Positions 1 through 8,148 of a stretch of 55,583 nt of DNA are shown here, in pieces. The stretch is from Oscillospiraceae bacterium. GTDB taxonomy: Bacteria; Bacillota; Clostridia; Oscillospirales; Ruminococcaceae. The notes under the pieces were generated by a model. The model did not search any database. It saw only the letters and a program-made list of their open reading frames with translations, and had not been told where the DNA came from. A program made the position numbers and the translations under genes. The stretch is from contig JAGALG010000125.1 in assembly GCA_017848075.1 (NCBI GenBank), forward strand, positions 1 to 55,583. Direction: 5' to 3'. Numbering within the stretch: the stretch's first letter is position 1; every line of letters starts with the position of its first letter.

Positions 1-14
1 ATTGTAAAAGAGTA

Positions 15-50
15 AAAAAGAGCCGCTCCCCGTGGGGAGCGGCTCTTTTA
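15..50. terminator. Terminator after exonuclease III gene
   Basis: A GC-rich stem (about 16-31 with 34-49) has A-tract and T-tract flanks, so it can work on either strand. It lies directly after the stop codon of the minus-strand exonuclease gene. Confidence 0.85.
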
Positions 51-803
51 CTATTTCAGGATCAAACCAACCGGGCAGTGGTCGCTGCCCAAAATATCGG
101 CATAGATCAAAGCATCATCAATGTTCTCTTTCAAACGATCGGAGACCAGGAAATAGTCAATTCTCCAGCCCACATTCTTCTCTCTGGCGCGAGCGCGGTA
201 GCTCCACCAGGAGTAAGCGTCTGTTTTATCTGGGTACAAAGCACGGAAACTGTCGGTGAAGCCGCTGGCCAGCAGCTCGGTCATTTTGGCTCGTTCCTCG
301 TCGGTAAAGCCCGGATTTTTGTGGTTGGTTTTTGGGTTTTTCAGGTCAATTTCCTGATGAGCCACATTCATATCTCCACAAACGATGACTGGTTTTCTTT
401 CGTCCAGCTTTTTCAGATGGCTGCGGAAGGCATCCTCCCAAACCATGCGGTAATCCAGACGCAGCAGACCATCCTTGGAGTTAGGAGTATAAACGGTTAC
501 CATCCAGAAATCCTCGAATTCCAAAGTAATCACACGGCCCTCCTGGTCGTGTTCCTCGATTCCAAGACCATACTGCACAGACAGCGGTTCCTTTTTTGTA
601 AAGATGGCAACGCCGGAATACCCTTTTTTTACGGCACTGTTCCAATACTGGTGGTAGCCGGGGGTTTCGATCACAGCCTGGTCGGGCTGCATCTTTGTTT
701 CGCCCAGACAGAAGATGTCTGCATCCTCCTGTTGGAAGAAATCATAAAAGCCCTTGCCAATGCAGGCACGCAGTCCGTTTACATTCCAGGAAATCAGTTT
801 CAC
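51..803 (-). CDS. xth: Exodeoxyribonuclease III / AP endonuclease
   Basis: This 250-residue protein is a class II AP endonuclease of the exonuclease/endonuclease/phosphatase fold, which cuts DNA 5' of abasic sites in base excision repair. Visible motifs are the N-terminal SWNVNGLRA with the metal-ligand region, LGETKMQ, the GDMNVAH loop, the WWSYRARAREKNVGWRIDYFLVS region and the terminal GSDHCPVGL carrying the catalytic Asp-His. The length is normal for bacterial ExoA/XthA. Translation starts at a GTG (801-803) with AAGGAGG seven bases upstream. It is a single-gene unit with its own promoter and terminator, divergent from nrdD. Confidence 0.96.
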   Translation of the reverse strand: MKLISWNVNGLRACIGKGFYDFFQQEDADIFCLGETKMQPDQAVIETPGYHQYWNSAVKKGYSGVAIFTKKEPLSVQYGLGIEEHDQEGRVITLEFEDFWMVTVYTPNSKDGLLRLDYRMVWEDAFRSHLKKLDERKPVIVCGDMNVAHQEIDLKNPKTNHKNPGFTDEERAKMTELLASGFTDSFRALYPDKTDAYSWWSYRARAREKNVGWRIDYFLVSDRLKENIDDALIYADILGSDHCPVGLILK

Positions 804-865
804 AAGTAGTCCTCCTTATATTAAAAATAAAAATAGTTTTCGGTTAGTCCAATGAAACAATTAAT

Positions 866-894
866 ATTATACCATGTAAGTATAATATGCACAA
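866..894 (-). promoter_or_regulatory. Promoter of the exonuclease III gene
   Basis: On the minus strand a TTGTGC -35 (889-894) lies 17 bases from a TATAAT -10 (866-871) preceded by TGG, an extended -10. The predicted 5' leader is about 55 bases. The -10 sits inside a dyad with 9-bp arms (864-872 and 880-888) that also puts a TATAAT on the plus strand. Confidence 0.65.
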
Positions 895-1082
895 TCAACT
901 TTCACAAAAAAAGAAAAACCGGATGATTAAGCCATTTTTCGGCAGCGTTTTTTAAAAATCAGTCGAACGATTTCAACAAAAGGTATATTTCTTTTGGAAT
1001 ATAGCGTGAAATATCCAAAGAAAAGCGGTATCTTATTCGAGGCTGAAAAAGTGGTGGAAGTTTTTTTGTGAAGTCTGTCCCA

Positions 1083-1111
1083 TTGACTTTTATAATACAC
1101 GGGGGTAGAAT
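1083..1111 (+). promoter_or_regulatory. Promoter of nrdD
   Basis: TTGACT (1083-1088) and TAGAAT (1106-1111) are separated by 17 bases, close to the SigA consensus. Transcription from here gives a leader of roughly 150 bases before nrdD. Confidence 0.6.
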
Positions 1112-1130
1112 AAAAATCAACTTAGAAAGC

Positions 1131-1239
1131 AGAATAATCTCATTTCTCGTCAGATCATAATGGTCGGTCGGTTCTCTGACTTGGAGAACACTGCTGTTAT
1201 GATATTTTTTTGCAGATGCGGGAAAAATGAGATTATTTT
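1131..1239 (+). promoter_or_regulatory. Structured nrdD 5' leader, three nested helices
   Basis: Three inverted repeats are nested: 1131-1145 with 1225-1239 (15 bp, one G-U), 1154-1160 with 1197-1203 (7 bp), and 1171-1176 with 1184-1189 (6 bp). The outer helix closes about nine bases before the GGGGAG ribosome binding site of nrdD. No known riboswitch consensus was recognised. The rest of the 804-1265 gap holds the two divergent promoters and a weaker imperfect hairpin near 981-1030; no gene is seen there. Confidence 0.5.
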
Positions 1240-1265
1240 CCATAGAACAAAAGGGGAGCGAAGCA

Positions 1266-3587
1266 ATGATCAAAACAATCATTAAGCGTGACGGAAGAAC
1301 GGTAGAATTTGACCTGGAAAAGATTGCACAGGCCATTTTCTCCGCAGCACAGGCCATGGGAGGAGATAACTATGCCCAGGCTTGTGAACTGGCAAAGCAG
1401 GTAGAAGATCTGCTGCTTGCTTCCGGCATGGAGTCTCCTACCGTGGAGCAGGTACAGGACATGGTGGAGAAGGTTCTCATTGAGAATGGTCACAGCCAGA
1501 CTGCAAAAAGCTATATCCTTTACCGTGCCCAGCGTACACGCATCCGTGAAATGAATACCAGCCTGATGAAGATCTACGAGGATCTGACCTTTAAGGATGC
1601 GGCAAACAACGATATCAAGCGTGAAAATGCCAATATTGACGGTGACACCGCCATGGGTACCATGCTGAAATATGGTTCTGAGGGCGCAAAAGCCTTCGAC
1701 GAGATGTTCATTCTGGATCCGGAACATGCCAAAGCGCACCGGAATGGCGATATTCACATCCATGACCTGGACTTCCTGACTTTGACCACCACCTGCTGTC
1801 AGATCGATCTGACCAAGCTGTTCCATGATGGATTCAGCACCGGTCATGGCTTCCTCCGTGAGCCAAACGATATTATGAGCTATAGTGCGCTGGCTTGTAT
1901 TGCGATTCAGTCCAACCAGAATGACCAGCATGGCGGTCAGAGTATTCCAGCCTTTGACTACGATATGGCTCCCGGTGTAGCAAAAACCTATGCTAAACTG
2001 TATCGTCGTAATTTGATCAAAGCCTGCGAGCTGCTCTGTGATCTGGAAAATGCAGAGGAGATCGTAAACGGTATCAGTGACCAGCTGAAAGCAGAAGGCT
2101 GCAAACCAAGTCTGGAGAATCATGGTGAATATCTGAGCAAAGAAGCAGAACTTTTGTCTGCTCATATTGCCGCAGAGCAGATCCCTGCAGTGCAGAAATT
2201 TGCTCTGAAATATGCTGCGAAAGAAACGGATAAGACCACTTATCAGGCCATGGAAGCGCTGGTACATAACCTGAACACCATGCACTCCCGTGCAGGTGCT
2301 CAGATCCCATTCAGCTCCTTGAACTACGGTACCGATACTTCTCCGGAAGGCCGTATGGTTACCCGTAACCTGTTGCTGGCAACAGAAGCTGGCTTGGGCA
2401 ACGGTGAGACCTGCATTTTCCCAATTCATATTTTCAAAGTAAAAGAAGGCATCAACTACAATGAAGGCGAGCCAAACTACGATCTGTTCCAGCTGGCTTG
2501 TCGCGTTTCTGCAAAACGCCTCTTCCCGAACTTCTCCTTTATTGATGCACCTTATAATCTGCAGTACTACAAAGAGGGCCACCCAGAGACCGAGATCGCT
2601 TATATGGGCTGCCGCACCCGCGTAGCGGCCAATGTATACGATCCATCCCGTGAGATCGTAACCGGCCGTGGCAACCTGAGCTTTACTTCCGTGAACCTGC
2701 CAAGACTGGCGATCCTTGCGGATCATGATATCGATCGGTTCTTCTCTTTGCTGGATGATCGCATTAATATTGTAATCAGTCAGCTGAAAGATCGCTTCCG
2801 TATTCAGTGCGGCAAAAAAGCCAAAAACTACCCCTTCCTGATGGGACAGGGTGTATGGATGGACTCTGATGGTCTCAACGCAGCTGACAGTGTGGAAGAA
2901 GTACTGAAACATGGTACTTTGACCATGGGCTTTATCGGTCTGGCAGAATGTCTGGTAGCTTTGATTGGTAAACATCACGGTGAAAGTGAAGAGGCGCAGG
3001 AGCTGGGTCTGCGCATCATCTCCCATATGCGTCAGCGTATGGATGAGGAAGCAGCAAAAACTCATCTGAACTTCTCCCTGATTGCGACTCCGGCAGAAGG
3101 CTTGTCCGGCCGTTTCGTAAAAATCGACCGTCGGCGTTTTGGTTCTATCCCTGGTATTACGGATAGAGAGTACTACACCAACTCCTTCCACATTCCGGTT
3201 TACTACAGCATCAGCGCCTTTAAGAAAATCAAACTGGAAAGCCCATACCATGCTTTGACGAACGGTGGTCATATCACTTACATCGAGCTGGACGGTGACC
3301 CAAGCGATAATCTGGAAGCCTTTGAACAGATTGTACGCTGCATGAAAGAATGTGGTGTTGGCTACGGTTCCATCAACCATCCGGTTGACCGCGACTGCGT
3401 CTGCGGCTATACCGGTATCATTGGTGATGTATGTCCGAAGTGCGGCCGAAAAGAAGGCGAGCACGAACCGAAATTCGAGCGTATTCGCCGTATTACCGGT
3501 TATTTGGTAGGCACTACCGATCGCTGGAACAATGCGAAACGGGCCGAAGAAAAAGACCGTGTGAAACACATGAGCATGAATCAGTAA
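1266..3587 (+). CDS. nrdD: Anaerobic ribonucleoside-triphosphate reductase
   Basis: This is the class III, glycyl-radical ribonucleotide reductase, which makes dNTPs from NTPs without oxygen. The N-terminus has an ATP-cone regulatory domain (IIKRDGRTVEFDLEKI, about residues 3-90). The C-terminus has four cysteines in a zinc site (CVCG...CPKC) followed by the glycyl-radical motif RITGYLVGTTDRW, with the radical glycine near residue 745 of 773. The start at 1266 is chosen because GGGGAGCG precedes it at normal spacing; an upstream in-frame ATG at 1227 lies inside the leader helix. Its activase NrdG follows at 3694 with its own promoter, so the pair is adjacent but separately terminated. Confidence 0.97.
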   Translation: MIKTIIKRDGRTVEFDLEKIAQAIFSAAQAMGGDNYAQACELAKQVEDLLLASGMESPTVEQVQDMVEKVLIENGHSQTAKSYILYRAQRTRIREMNTSLMKIYEDLTFKDAANNDIKRENANIDGDTAMGTMLKYGSEGAKAFDEMFILDPEHAKAHRNGDIHIHDLDFLTLTTTCCQIDLTKLFHDGFSTGHGFLREPNDIMSYSALACIAIQSNQNDQHGGQSIPAFDYDMAPGVAKTYAKLYRRNLIKACELLCDLENAEEIVNGISDQLKAEGCKPSLENHGEYLSKEAELLSAHIAAEQIPAVQKFALKYAAKETDKTTYQAMEALVHNLNTMHSRAGAQIPFSSLNYGTDTSPEGRMVTRNLLLATEAGLGNGETCIFPIHIFKVKEGINYNEGEPNYDLFQLACRVSAKRLFPNFSFIDAPYNLQYYKEGHPETEIAYMGCRTRVAANVYDPSREIVTGRGNLSFTSVNLPRLAILADHDIDRFFSLLDDRINIVISQLKDRFRIQCGKKAKNYPFLMGQGVWMDSDGLNAADSVEEVLKHGTLTMGFIGLAECLVALIGKHHGESEEAQELGLRIISHMRQRMDEEAAKTHLNFSLIATPAEGLSGRFVKIDRRRFGSIPGITDREYYTNSFHIPVYYSISAFKKIKLESPYHALTNGGHITYIELDGDPSDNLEAFEQIVRCMKECGVGYGSINHPVDRDCVCGYTGIIGDVCPKCGRKEGEHEPKFERIRRITGYLVGTTDRWNNAKRAEEKDRVKHMSMNQ

Positions 3588-3591
3588 AAAG

Positions 3592-3619
3592 AAAGCCGAA
3601 CCGAAAAGGTTCGGCTTTT
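3592..3619 (+). terminator. Terminator after nrdD
   Basis: A perfect 11-bp stem (3592-3602 with 3608-3618), a GAAAA loop and a T-tract follow the nrdD stop by four bases. Confidence 0.85.
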
Positions 3620-3633
3620 CTGCTGCCGGGAAA

Positions 3634-3644
3634 TATGCTATAAT
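3634..3644 (+). promoter_or_regulatory. Probable nrdG promoter (extended -10)
   Basis: TGCTATAAT (TATAAT at 3639-3644) forms an extended -10 between the nrdD terminator and nrdG. No good -35 is visible, as is usual for extended -10 promoters. Confidence 0.45.
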
Positions 3645-3693
3645 CGTACATAAGCTCTCTGAGCGTAAGTTTTGTGAAAAAGGAAGTTATCCT

Positions 3694-4197
3694 ATGTCTT
3701 ATACTATTCAGGTATCCGGAGTTGTCCCTGAATCCATCGTGGACGGCCCTGGTATCCGTTATGCCCTTTTTGTACAGGGCTGCCCTCATCACTGCCCCGG
3801 CTGCCATAATCCCCAAACACACCCTTTCGAGGGCGGCGTGAGCCGTACGATCGATGAGATCGCTGCTGAGGTGGGAGAGAATCCACTGATCTCCGGTGTG
3901 ACCTTTTCCGGCGGAGAACCCATGTGTCAGGCAAGGGCATTGGCAGAGCTGGCGAAAAAGCTGCGGGCAATGAAAAAGAATATCGTCTGCTACACGGGCT
4001 ATACCTTTGAGCAGCTGCTGCAGGAACAGGATCCGGATCGGATGGCTTTGCTGGAACAGTGCCGCTATCTGATCGATGGCCCCTTTGTGTTGGCAGAAAA
4101 GTCCCTGATGGTCAAATTCCGAGGCAGCAAAAACCAGCGGATCCTGGATGTGAAGGCTTCTTTGGAGGCTGGAGCAGCTGTGGAAGCAGGAATTTAA
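3694..4197 (+). CDS. nrdG: Anaerobic RNR-activating radical SAM protein
   Basis: NrdG is the activase that uses S-adenosylmethionine and a 4Fe-4S cluster to put the glycyl radical on NrdD. The cluster motif CPHHCPGC (C30, C34, C37 of 167 residues) is the CX3CX2C radical SAM signature, followed by HNPQTHPFEGG and the GGEP SAM-binding stretch (VTFSGGEPM). Length and motif order fit the family. It is preceded by AAGGAAG and followed by a terminator, and sits directly downstream of its substrate gene. Confidence 0.96.
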   Translation: MSYTIQVSGVVPESIVDGPGIRYALFVQGCPHHCPGCHNPQTHPFEGGVSRTIDEIAAEVGENPLISGVTFSGGEPMCQARALAELAKKLRAMKKNIVCYTGYTFEQLLQEQDPDRMALLEQCRYLIDGPFVLAEKSLMVKFRGSKNQRILDVKASLEAGAAVEAGI

Positions 4198-4205
4198 AAG
4201 GATAA

Positions 4206-4239
4206 AACGGCATTGGCATGGCCCGATGCCGTTGTTTTT
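4206..4239 (+). terminator. Terminator after nrdG
   Basis: AACGGCAT (4206-4213) pairs with ATGCCGTT (4226-4233), followed by TGTTTTT. The T-tract overlaps the -35 of the next promoter. Confidence 0.6.
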
Positions 4240-4260
4240 ATGGGGAATTTGTACTATAAT
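4232..4260 (+). promoter_or_regulatory. Promoter of the DUF1294 gene
   Basis: TTGTTT (4232-4237), 17 bases, TATAAT (4255-4260). The -35 lies within the 3' arm and tail of the nrdG terminator. Confidence 0.6.
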
Positions 4261-4293
4261 GATTGGGTACAAATCCCAAAGGGAGGAATCACT

Positions 4294-4572
4294 TTGATAG
4301 CAACAATCGCACCGTATTATTTTTTACTGATGACTGTGGCGACTTTCGTGCTCTGCGCCATTGACAAGTTTGCAGCAAAAAAACAGCTGCGCCGTGTGCC
4401 GGAGAAAACCTTCTTTTTGCTTTCTGCTTTAGGCGGCAGTGTGGGTATGTATGCCGCTATGCTGACCTTTCGTCATAAAACGCAGCACTGGTATTTTAAA
4501 TACGGGATCCCGGCCATTATTGTGGCACAGGTAGCCTTGGTTTTGATTCTTCTCCGTCTATTGGGAAAATAG
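4294..4572 (+). CDS. DUF1294 family small membrane protein
   Basis: A 92-residue protein with about three hydrophobic segments (FLLMTVATFVLCAI, FFLLSALGGSVGMYAAM and a C-terminal IIVAQVALVLILLRLL). The pattern AIDKFAAKKQLRRVPEKTF, GG..GMYAAM and FRHKTQHWYFKYGIP is the DUF1294 signature; the family's function is not established. The start is a TTG at 4294 with GGGAGGA six bases upstream; the longer reading from 4213 would run back through the promoter and the nrdG terminator. Single-gene unit between nrdG and secA. Confidence 0.85.
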   Translation: MIATIAPYYFLLMTVATFVLCAIDKFAAKKQLRRVPEKTFFLLSALGGSVGMYAAMLTFRHKTQHWYFKYGIPAIIVAQVALVLILLRLLGK

Positions 4573-4609
4573 GTTTAAAATTCAGAATTTATACACAAAA
4601 TATTTATGT

Positions 4610-4677
4610 CAGCGTTTCCTCTTGTGTTTGACAAACGCTGCGTATAAGGGTACAATTAAAATGTTATGGTGTAACAT
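4610..4677 (+). promoter_or_regulatory. secA promoter with two flanking dyads
   Basis: TTGACA (4628-4633), 17 bases, TACAAT (4651-4656): a strong SigA-type promoter. The -35 is enclosed by an 8-bp inverted repeat, CAGCGTTT (4610-4617) with AAACGCTG (4633-4640). A second dyad, ATGTTA-N5-TAACAT (4661-4677), lies over the expected transcription start and could be an operator. A further CGGCAG/CTGCCG hairpin (4710-4715 with 4725-4730) sits in the leader. Confidence 0.6.
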
Positions 4678-4750
4678 GATTATGTACACAATTGTGGAAT
4701 GAAAATTGCCGGCAGGCAGCCAGTCTGCCGAAGCATACAGAGGTGTAACA

Positions 4751-7489
4751 ATGGGTTTATTGGACAAAATTTTCGGAACATACTCCGAGCGTGAACTGAA
4801 AAAGATCTACCCGATCCGTGACAAGGTTCTGGCTCTGGATGAACCATATCAGAAGCTCAGCGACGCAGAGCTTCGTGCCAATACCGATAAGCTGAAAGCT
4901 CGTCTGGCTAATGGCGAGACACTGGACGACATTCTTCCAGAAGCTTTCGCTACCTGCCGTGAGGCAGCATGGCGCGTATTGGGTAAAAAACATTACCCGG
5001 TTCAGATCGTCGGTGGTATCGTGCTCCATCAGGGCCGTATTGCGGAGATGAAAACCGGTGAAGGTAAAACACTGGTAGAAACTCTGCCGGTATATCTGAA
5101 CGCACTGGAAGGCAAGGGCGTTCATGTGGTTACCGTCAACGACTACCTGGCAAAACGAGACTCTGAGGAAATGGGTAAGATCTACCGCTTCCTGGGTCTG
5201 ACCGTTGGTCTGATCGTTCATGGTGCAGACCAGGGCAAAAAAGATGCATACGACTGCGATATCACCTATGGTACCAACAGCGAATTCGGCTTTGACTACC
5301 TCCGTGACAACATGCAGATCAAAAAAGAAAAATGTGTTCAGAGAGGTCATCACTATGCAGTAGTGGACGAGGTGGACTCCATCCTCATCGACGAAGCCAG
5401 AACTCCTCTGATCATCTCCGGTGCAGGCGACAAATCCACCGATCTCTATACTTTGGCCGATCGCTTTGCCCGCACTCTGACCATGACCAAGGTTCGTGAA
5501 GTAGACACCAAAGAAGATATGGAATCCACTATGTCCGGTGACTACATCGTGGATGAAAAGGGTAAAACCGCAACCCTGACCAAGAGTGGTATCGAAAAAG
5601 CAGAGCGTTACTTCAATGTGGAAAACCTGATGGATATCGAGAATTCCACCTTGCAGCATCACATCAATCAGGCCATCAAAGCACATGGTACCATGCACAA
5701 AGATGTCAACTATCTGGTACAGGATGGTCAGGTTAAAATCGTTGATGAATTTACCGGCCGTGTTATGGAAGGCCGCCGCTGGAGCGAAGGTCTCCATCAG
5801 GCAGTGGAAGCCAAAGAGGGCGTGGAGATCAAAAAAGAATCCAAAACTCTGGCTACCGTTACCTACCAGAACCTGTTCCGTATGTACGATAAACTGTCCG
5901 GTATGACCGGTACCGCAATGACCGAGGCAGATGAGTTCCGTGAGATCTACGGTATGGATGTTATCGAGGTTCCAACCAATAAACCGGTCATTCGTCTGGA
6001 TCTGTCTGATGTGGTGTTCAAAAATGAGAATGCAAAAATCAATGCGATCATTGAGCAGATCAAAGAGTGTCATGCAAAAGGCCAGCCGGTTCTGGTTGGT
6101 ACTGTTTCTGTTGAGAAATCCGAGCAGCTGAGCGCAAAACTGAAACGCACCGGTATCCAGCATCAGGTTCTGAATGCAAAATACCATGAGAAAGAGGCAG
6201 AGATCGTCGCTCAGGCCGGTCAGTTCGGTGCAGTTACCATCGCTACCAATATGGCAGGTCGTGGTACCGATATTATGCTGGGCGGTAATGCTGAATTTAT
6301 GGCCCGTCAGCAGATGAGAAAAGAAGAATACACCGAAGAACTGATCATGGAAGCCATGGGCTTCGGTGAGACCGAAGATGAGGCTGTTCTCTCCGCTCGT
6401 CAGCGCTACAATGAGCTGATTGCAGAGTTCAAAGAGAAAATTGCTCCGGAAGCAGAGAAAGTCTGCAACGCCGGCGGTCTGTTTATTATCGGTACGGAGC
6501 GCCATGAATCCCGCCGTGTTGATAACCAGCTGCGTGGCCGTTCCGGCCGTCAGGGTGACCCGGGTGCATCCCGTTTCTTCCTGTCTTTGGACGATGATCT
6601 GATGCGTCTCTTCGGTGGTGATCGCATCAATAATATGATGGATTCTCTGAAAATTGATGAGAACCTGCCAATCGAAAATAAAATGCTGACCAATACCATC
6701 GAATCTGCTCAGACTAAGATCGAGGCAAGAAACTTTGGTATCCGTAAAAATGTCCTCCAGTACGACGATGTTATGAATAAACAGCGTCAGATCATCTACG
6801 CACAGAGAAATCAGGTGCTGGATGGCGCAGATATGAAGGACTACATCCAGTCCATGATCAGTGAACAGGTACAGACCACCATTCCGCTGTTCCTCCACGA
6901 AAGCACCGAGCCTTCCGAGTGGAACATCGTCGGTCTGAAGAGCCACTTTGTTGGCATGCTGGCTGCTGACCTGATCCCGGATGATCCAAATGAAGCCGGT
7001 AAAATTGGCCGTGAGGCTCTGACCGAGCAGATCAACCAGCGTCTCCATGAAATCTATGAGGAGAAAGAAGCAGAGCTGGGTTCCGATGTTATGCGTGAGC
7101 TGGAGCGTGTGGTTCTGCTGAAACAGGTCGATACTCACTGGATCGATCATCTGAGCGCAATGGAAGATCTGAAACAGGGTATCGGTCTGCGTTCCTTCGC
7201 ACAGCGTGACCCTGCTACCGAGTACCGTATGGAAGGCTTTGATATGTTCGACGAAATGATTGCCGGCATTCGTGAGGATACTGTAAAGTACCTCTTTGCT
7301 GTGAAAGCGGTAAAACCGGGCGCAGATTCCAAACTGTTGCAGAGAGAGCAGGTTGCAAAACCACTGCCAACCGGTGGTGACGGCAGCCTGAATACTACAA
7401 CGGTGGTACGAAAAGGCAAAAAAATTGGCCGAAACGATCCATGTCCATGCGGCAGCGGTAAAAAATACAAACACTGCTGCGGCAGATAA
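4751..7489 (+). CDS. secA: Preprotein translocase ATPase SecA
   Basis: SecA is the ATP-driven motor that pushes preproteins through SecYEG. The 912-residue protein has the Walker A region AEMKTGEGKTLVETLP, the DEAD-like VVDEVDSILIDEARTPLIISG, the GTVSVEKSE and ATNMAGRGTDI helicase motifs, GTERHESRRVDNQLRGRSGRQGDPG, and a C-terminal zinc SEC-C motif (NDPCPCGSGKKYKHCCG). Length is typical of clostridial SecA. The start at 4751 follows AGAGGTG; an upstream ATG at 4706 would translate through a leader hairpin and is less likely. Monocistronic, with its own promoter and terminator. Confidence 0.97.
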   Translation: MGLLDKIFGTYSERELKKIYPIRDKVLALDEPYQKLSDAELRANTDKLKARLANGETLDDILPEAFATCREAAWRVLGKKHYPVQIVGGIVLHQGRIAEMKTGEGKTLVETLPVYLNALEGKGVHVVTVNDYLAKRDSEEMGKIYRFLGLTVGLIVHGADQGKKDAYDCDITYGTNSEFGFDYLRDNMQIKKEKCVQRGHHYAVVDEVDSILIDEARTPLIISGAGDKSTDLYTLADRFARTLTMTKVREVDTKEDMESTMSGDYIVDEKGKTATLTKSGIEKAERYFNVENLMDIENSTLQHHINQAIKAHGTMHKDVNYLVQDGQVKIVDEFTGRVMEGRRWSEGLHQAVEAKEGVEIKKESKTLATVTYQNLFRMYDKLSGMTGTAMTEADEFREIYGMDVIEVPTNKPVIRLDLSDVVFKNENAKINAIIEQIKECHAKGQPVLVGTVSVEKSEQLSAKLKRTGIQHQVLNAKYHEKEAEIVAQAGQFGAVTIATNMAGRGTDIMLGGNAEFMARQQMRKEEYTEELIMEAMGFGETEDEAVLSARQRYNELIAEFKEKIAPEAEKVCNAGGLFIIGTERHESRRVDNQLRGRSGRQGDPGASRFFLSLDDDLMRLFGGDRINNMMDSLKIDENLPIENKMLTNTIESAQTKIEARNFGIRKNVLQYDDVMNKQRQIIYAQRNQVLDGADMKDYIQSMISEQVQTTIPLFLHESTEPSEWNIVGLKSHFVGMLAADLIPDDPNEAGKIGREALTEQINQRLHEIYEEKEAELGSDVMRELERVVLLKQVDTHWIDHLSAMEDLKQGIGLRSFAQRDPATEYRMEGFDMFDEMIAGIREDTVKYLFAVKAVKPGADSKLLQREQVAKPLPTGGDGSLNTTTVVRKGKKIGRNDPCPCGSGKKYKHCCGR

Positions 7490-7499
7490 CAAAAAAGCG

Positions 7500-7524
7500 A
7501 AAGCCGCCCATTGGGCGGCTTTTT
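7500..7524 (+). terminator. Terminator after secA
   Basis: GCCGCCC (7503-7509) pairs with GGGCGGC (7513-7519) and is followed by five T. Confidence 0.85.
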
Positions 7525-7541
7525 GATTCAGGAGGATCTTT

Positions 7542-8114
7542 ATGTTTTATCATGCATCCCCTGTTAAGGGTATCGAAACCTTGGAACCGAGGATCTCCAA
7601 TCATGGGATCCCACAGATCTACTTTTCCACCAGACGGGAAAATGTGTTGGTCTATTTGAGCAATGCAGTGGAGAAGTACTGTAAATCAGTGGATTATTCT
7701 CATACAGGTTCTTACTATAAATGGGCCAGCTATGGCTTTACAGCAGAGGGCCTGCTGCGCGTGGAGGAATACTACCCCAATGCGACAGAGGACACCTACC
7801 GGGGAGGATCCGGCTGGATCTACTCTTTGCAAGAATTGGAACAAGGAGAAGCCATGAAGGATATTCCCTTTGCCTATACCTCCCGTGTTCCGGTGAAGGT
7901 AGAGGCTGTGGAGTTTATTCCTGATGCTTACGAGGCGATTTTGCAGGCGGAGCGGGAAGGAAAACTGGTGATTAAACGCTATGAAACGGCCAGCGAGGCG
8001 AATCTTCAGTGGATCGCAAGAACCATCCCTCAGGAATATGATGAGGCGGCAGACAGACCGGAATATCAGCTGTTTTTGAAGGCAAAATTTCCGGAAATTC
8101 TAAAGAATAAATAA
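7542..8114 (+). CDS. Conserved hypothetical protein, possible ART-like fold
   Basis: A 190-residue soluble protein not assigned to a named family. It opens with MFYHASPVKGIETLEPRISNHG, then IYFSTRRENVLVYL, and ends acidic with no signal peptide or membrane segment. The early His followed by a Tyr-containing strand resembles the start of ADP-ribosyltransferase/KptA-like folds (H-Y-[EQ] type), but the third catalytic residue cannot be assigned by eye, so this is only a guess. AGGAGGATC lies before the ATG. It is monocistronic between two strong terminators. Confidence 0.75.
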   Translation: MFYHASPVKGIETLEPRISNHGIPQIYFSTRRENVLVYLSNAVEKYCKSVDYSHTGSYYKWASYGFTAEGLLRVEEYYPNATEDTYRGGSGWIYSLQELEQGEAMKDIPFAYTSRVPVKVEAVEFIPDAYEAILQAEREGKLVIKRYETASEANLQWIARTIPQEYDEAADRPEYQLFLKAKFPEILKNK

Positions 8115-8148
8115 CAAATGCCCAACCGTACGGTTGGGCATTTGTTTT
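8113..8148. terminator. Bidirectional terminator, convergent genes
   Basis: A perfect 34-base palindrome (8113-8129 with 8130-8146) with A- and T-rich flanks separates the plus-strand hypothetical gene from the minus-strand methyltransferase gene. It overlaps both stop codons. Confidence 0.85.

Noticed and set aside
1083..1265. Cobalamin riboswitch or NrdR boxes before nrdD
   Set aside because: No B12-box and no ACACTATAT-like pair was found by eye.
959..1357. 132-codon minus-strand frame in the nrdD leader
   Set aside because: It overlaps the nrdD start, has no convincing ribosome binding site, and its protein resembles no family; the region is better explained as promoters and structured RNA.
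1233..3569. 778-codon open frame antisense to nrdD, and similar long frames antisense to secA (4757-7492), the oligopeptidase gene (17450-19489), the EF-G-like gene (25795-28194) and the phosphomutase gene (38921-40612)
   Set aside because: They are mirror images of well-supported genes. They stay open because the sense genes avoid TTA, CTA and TCA codons. None has a family match or RBS support.
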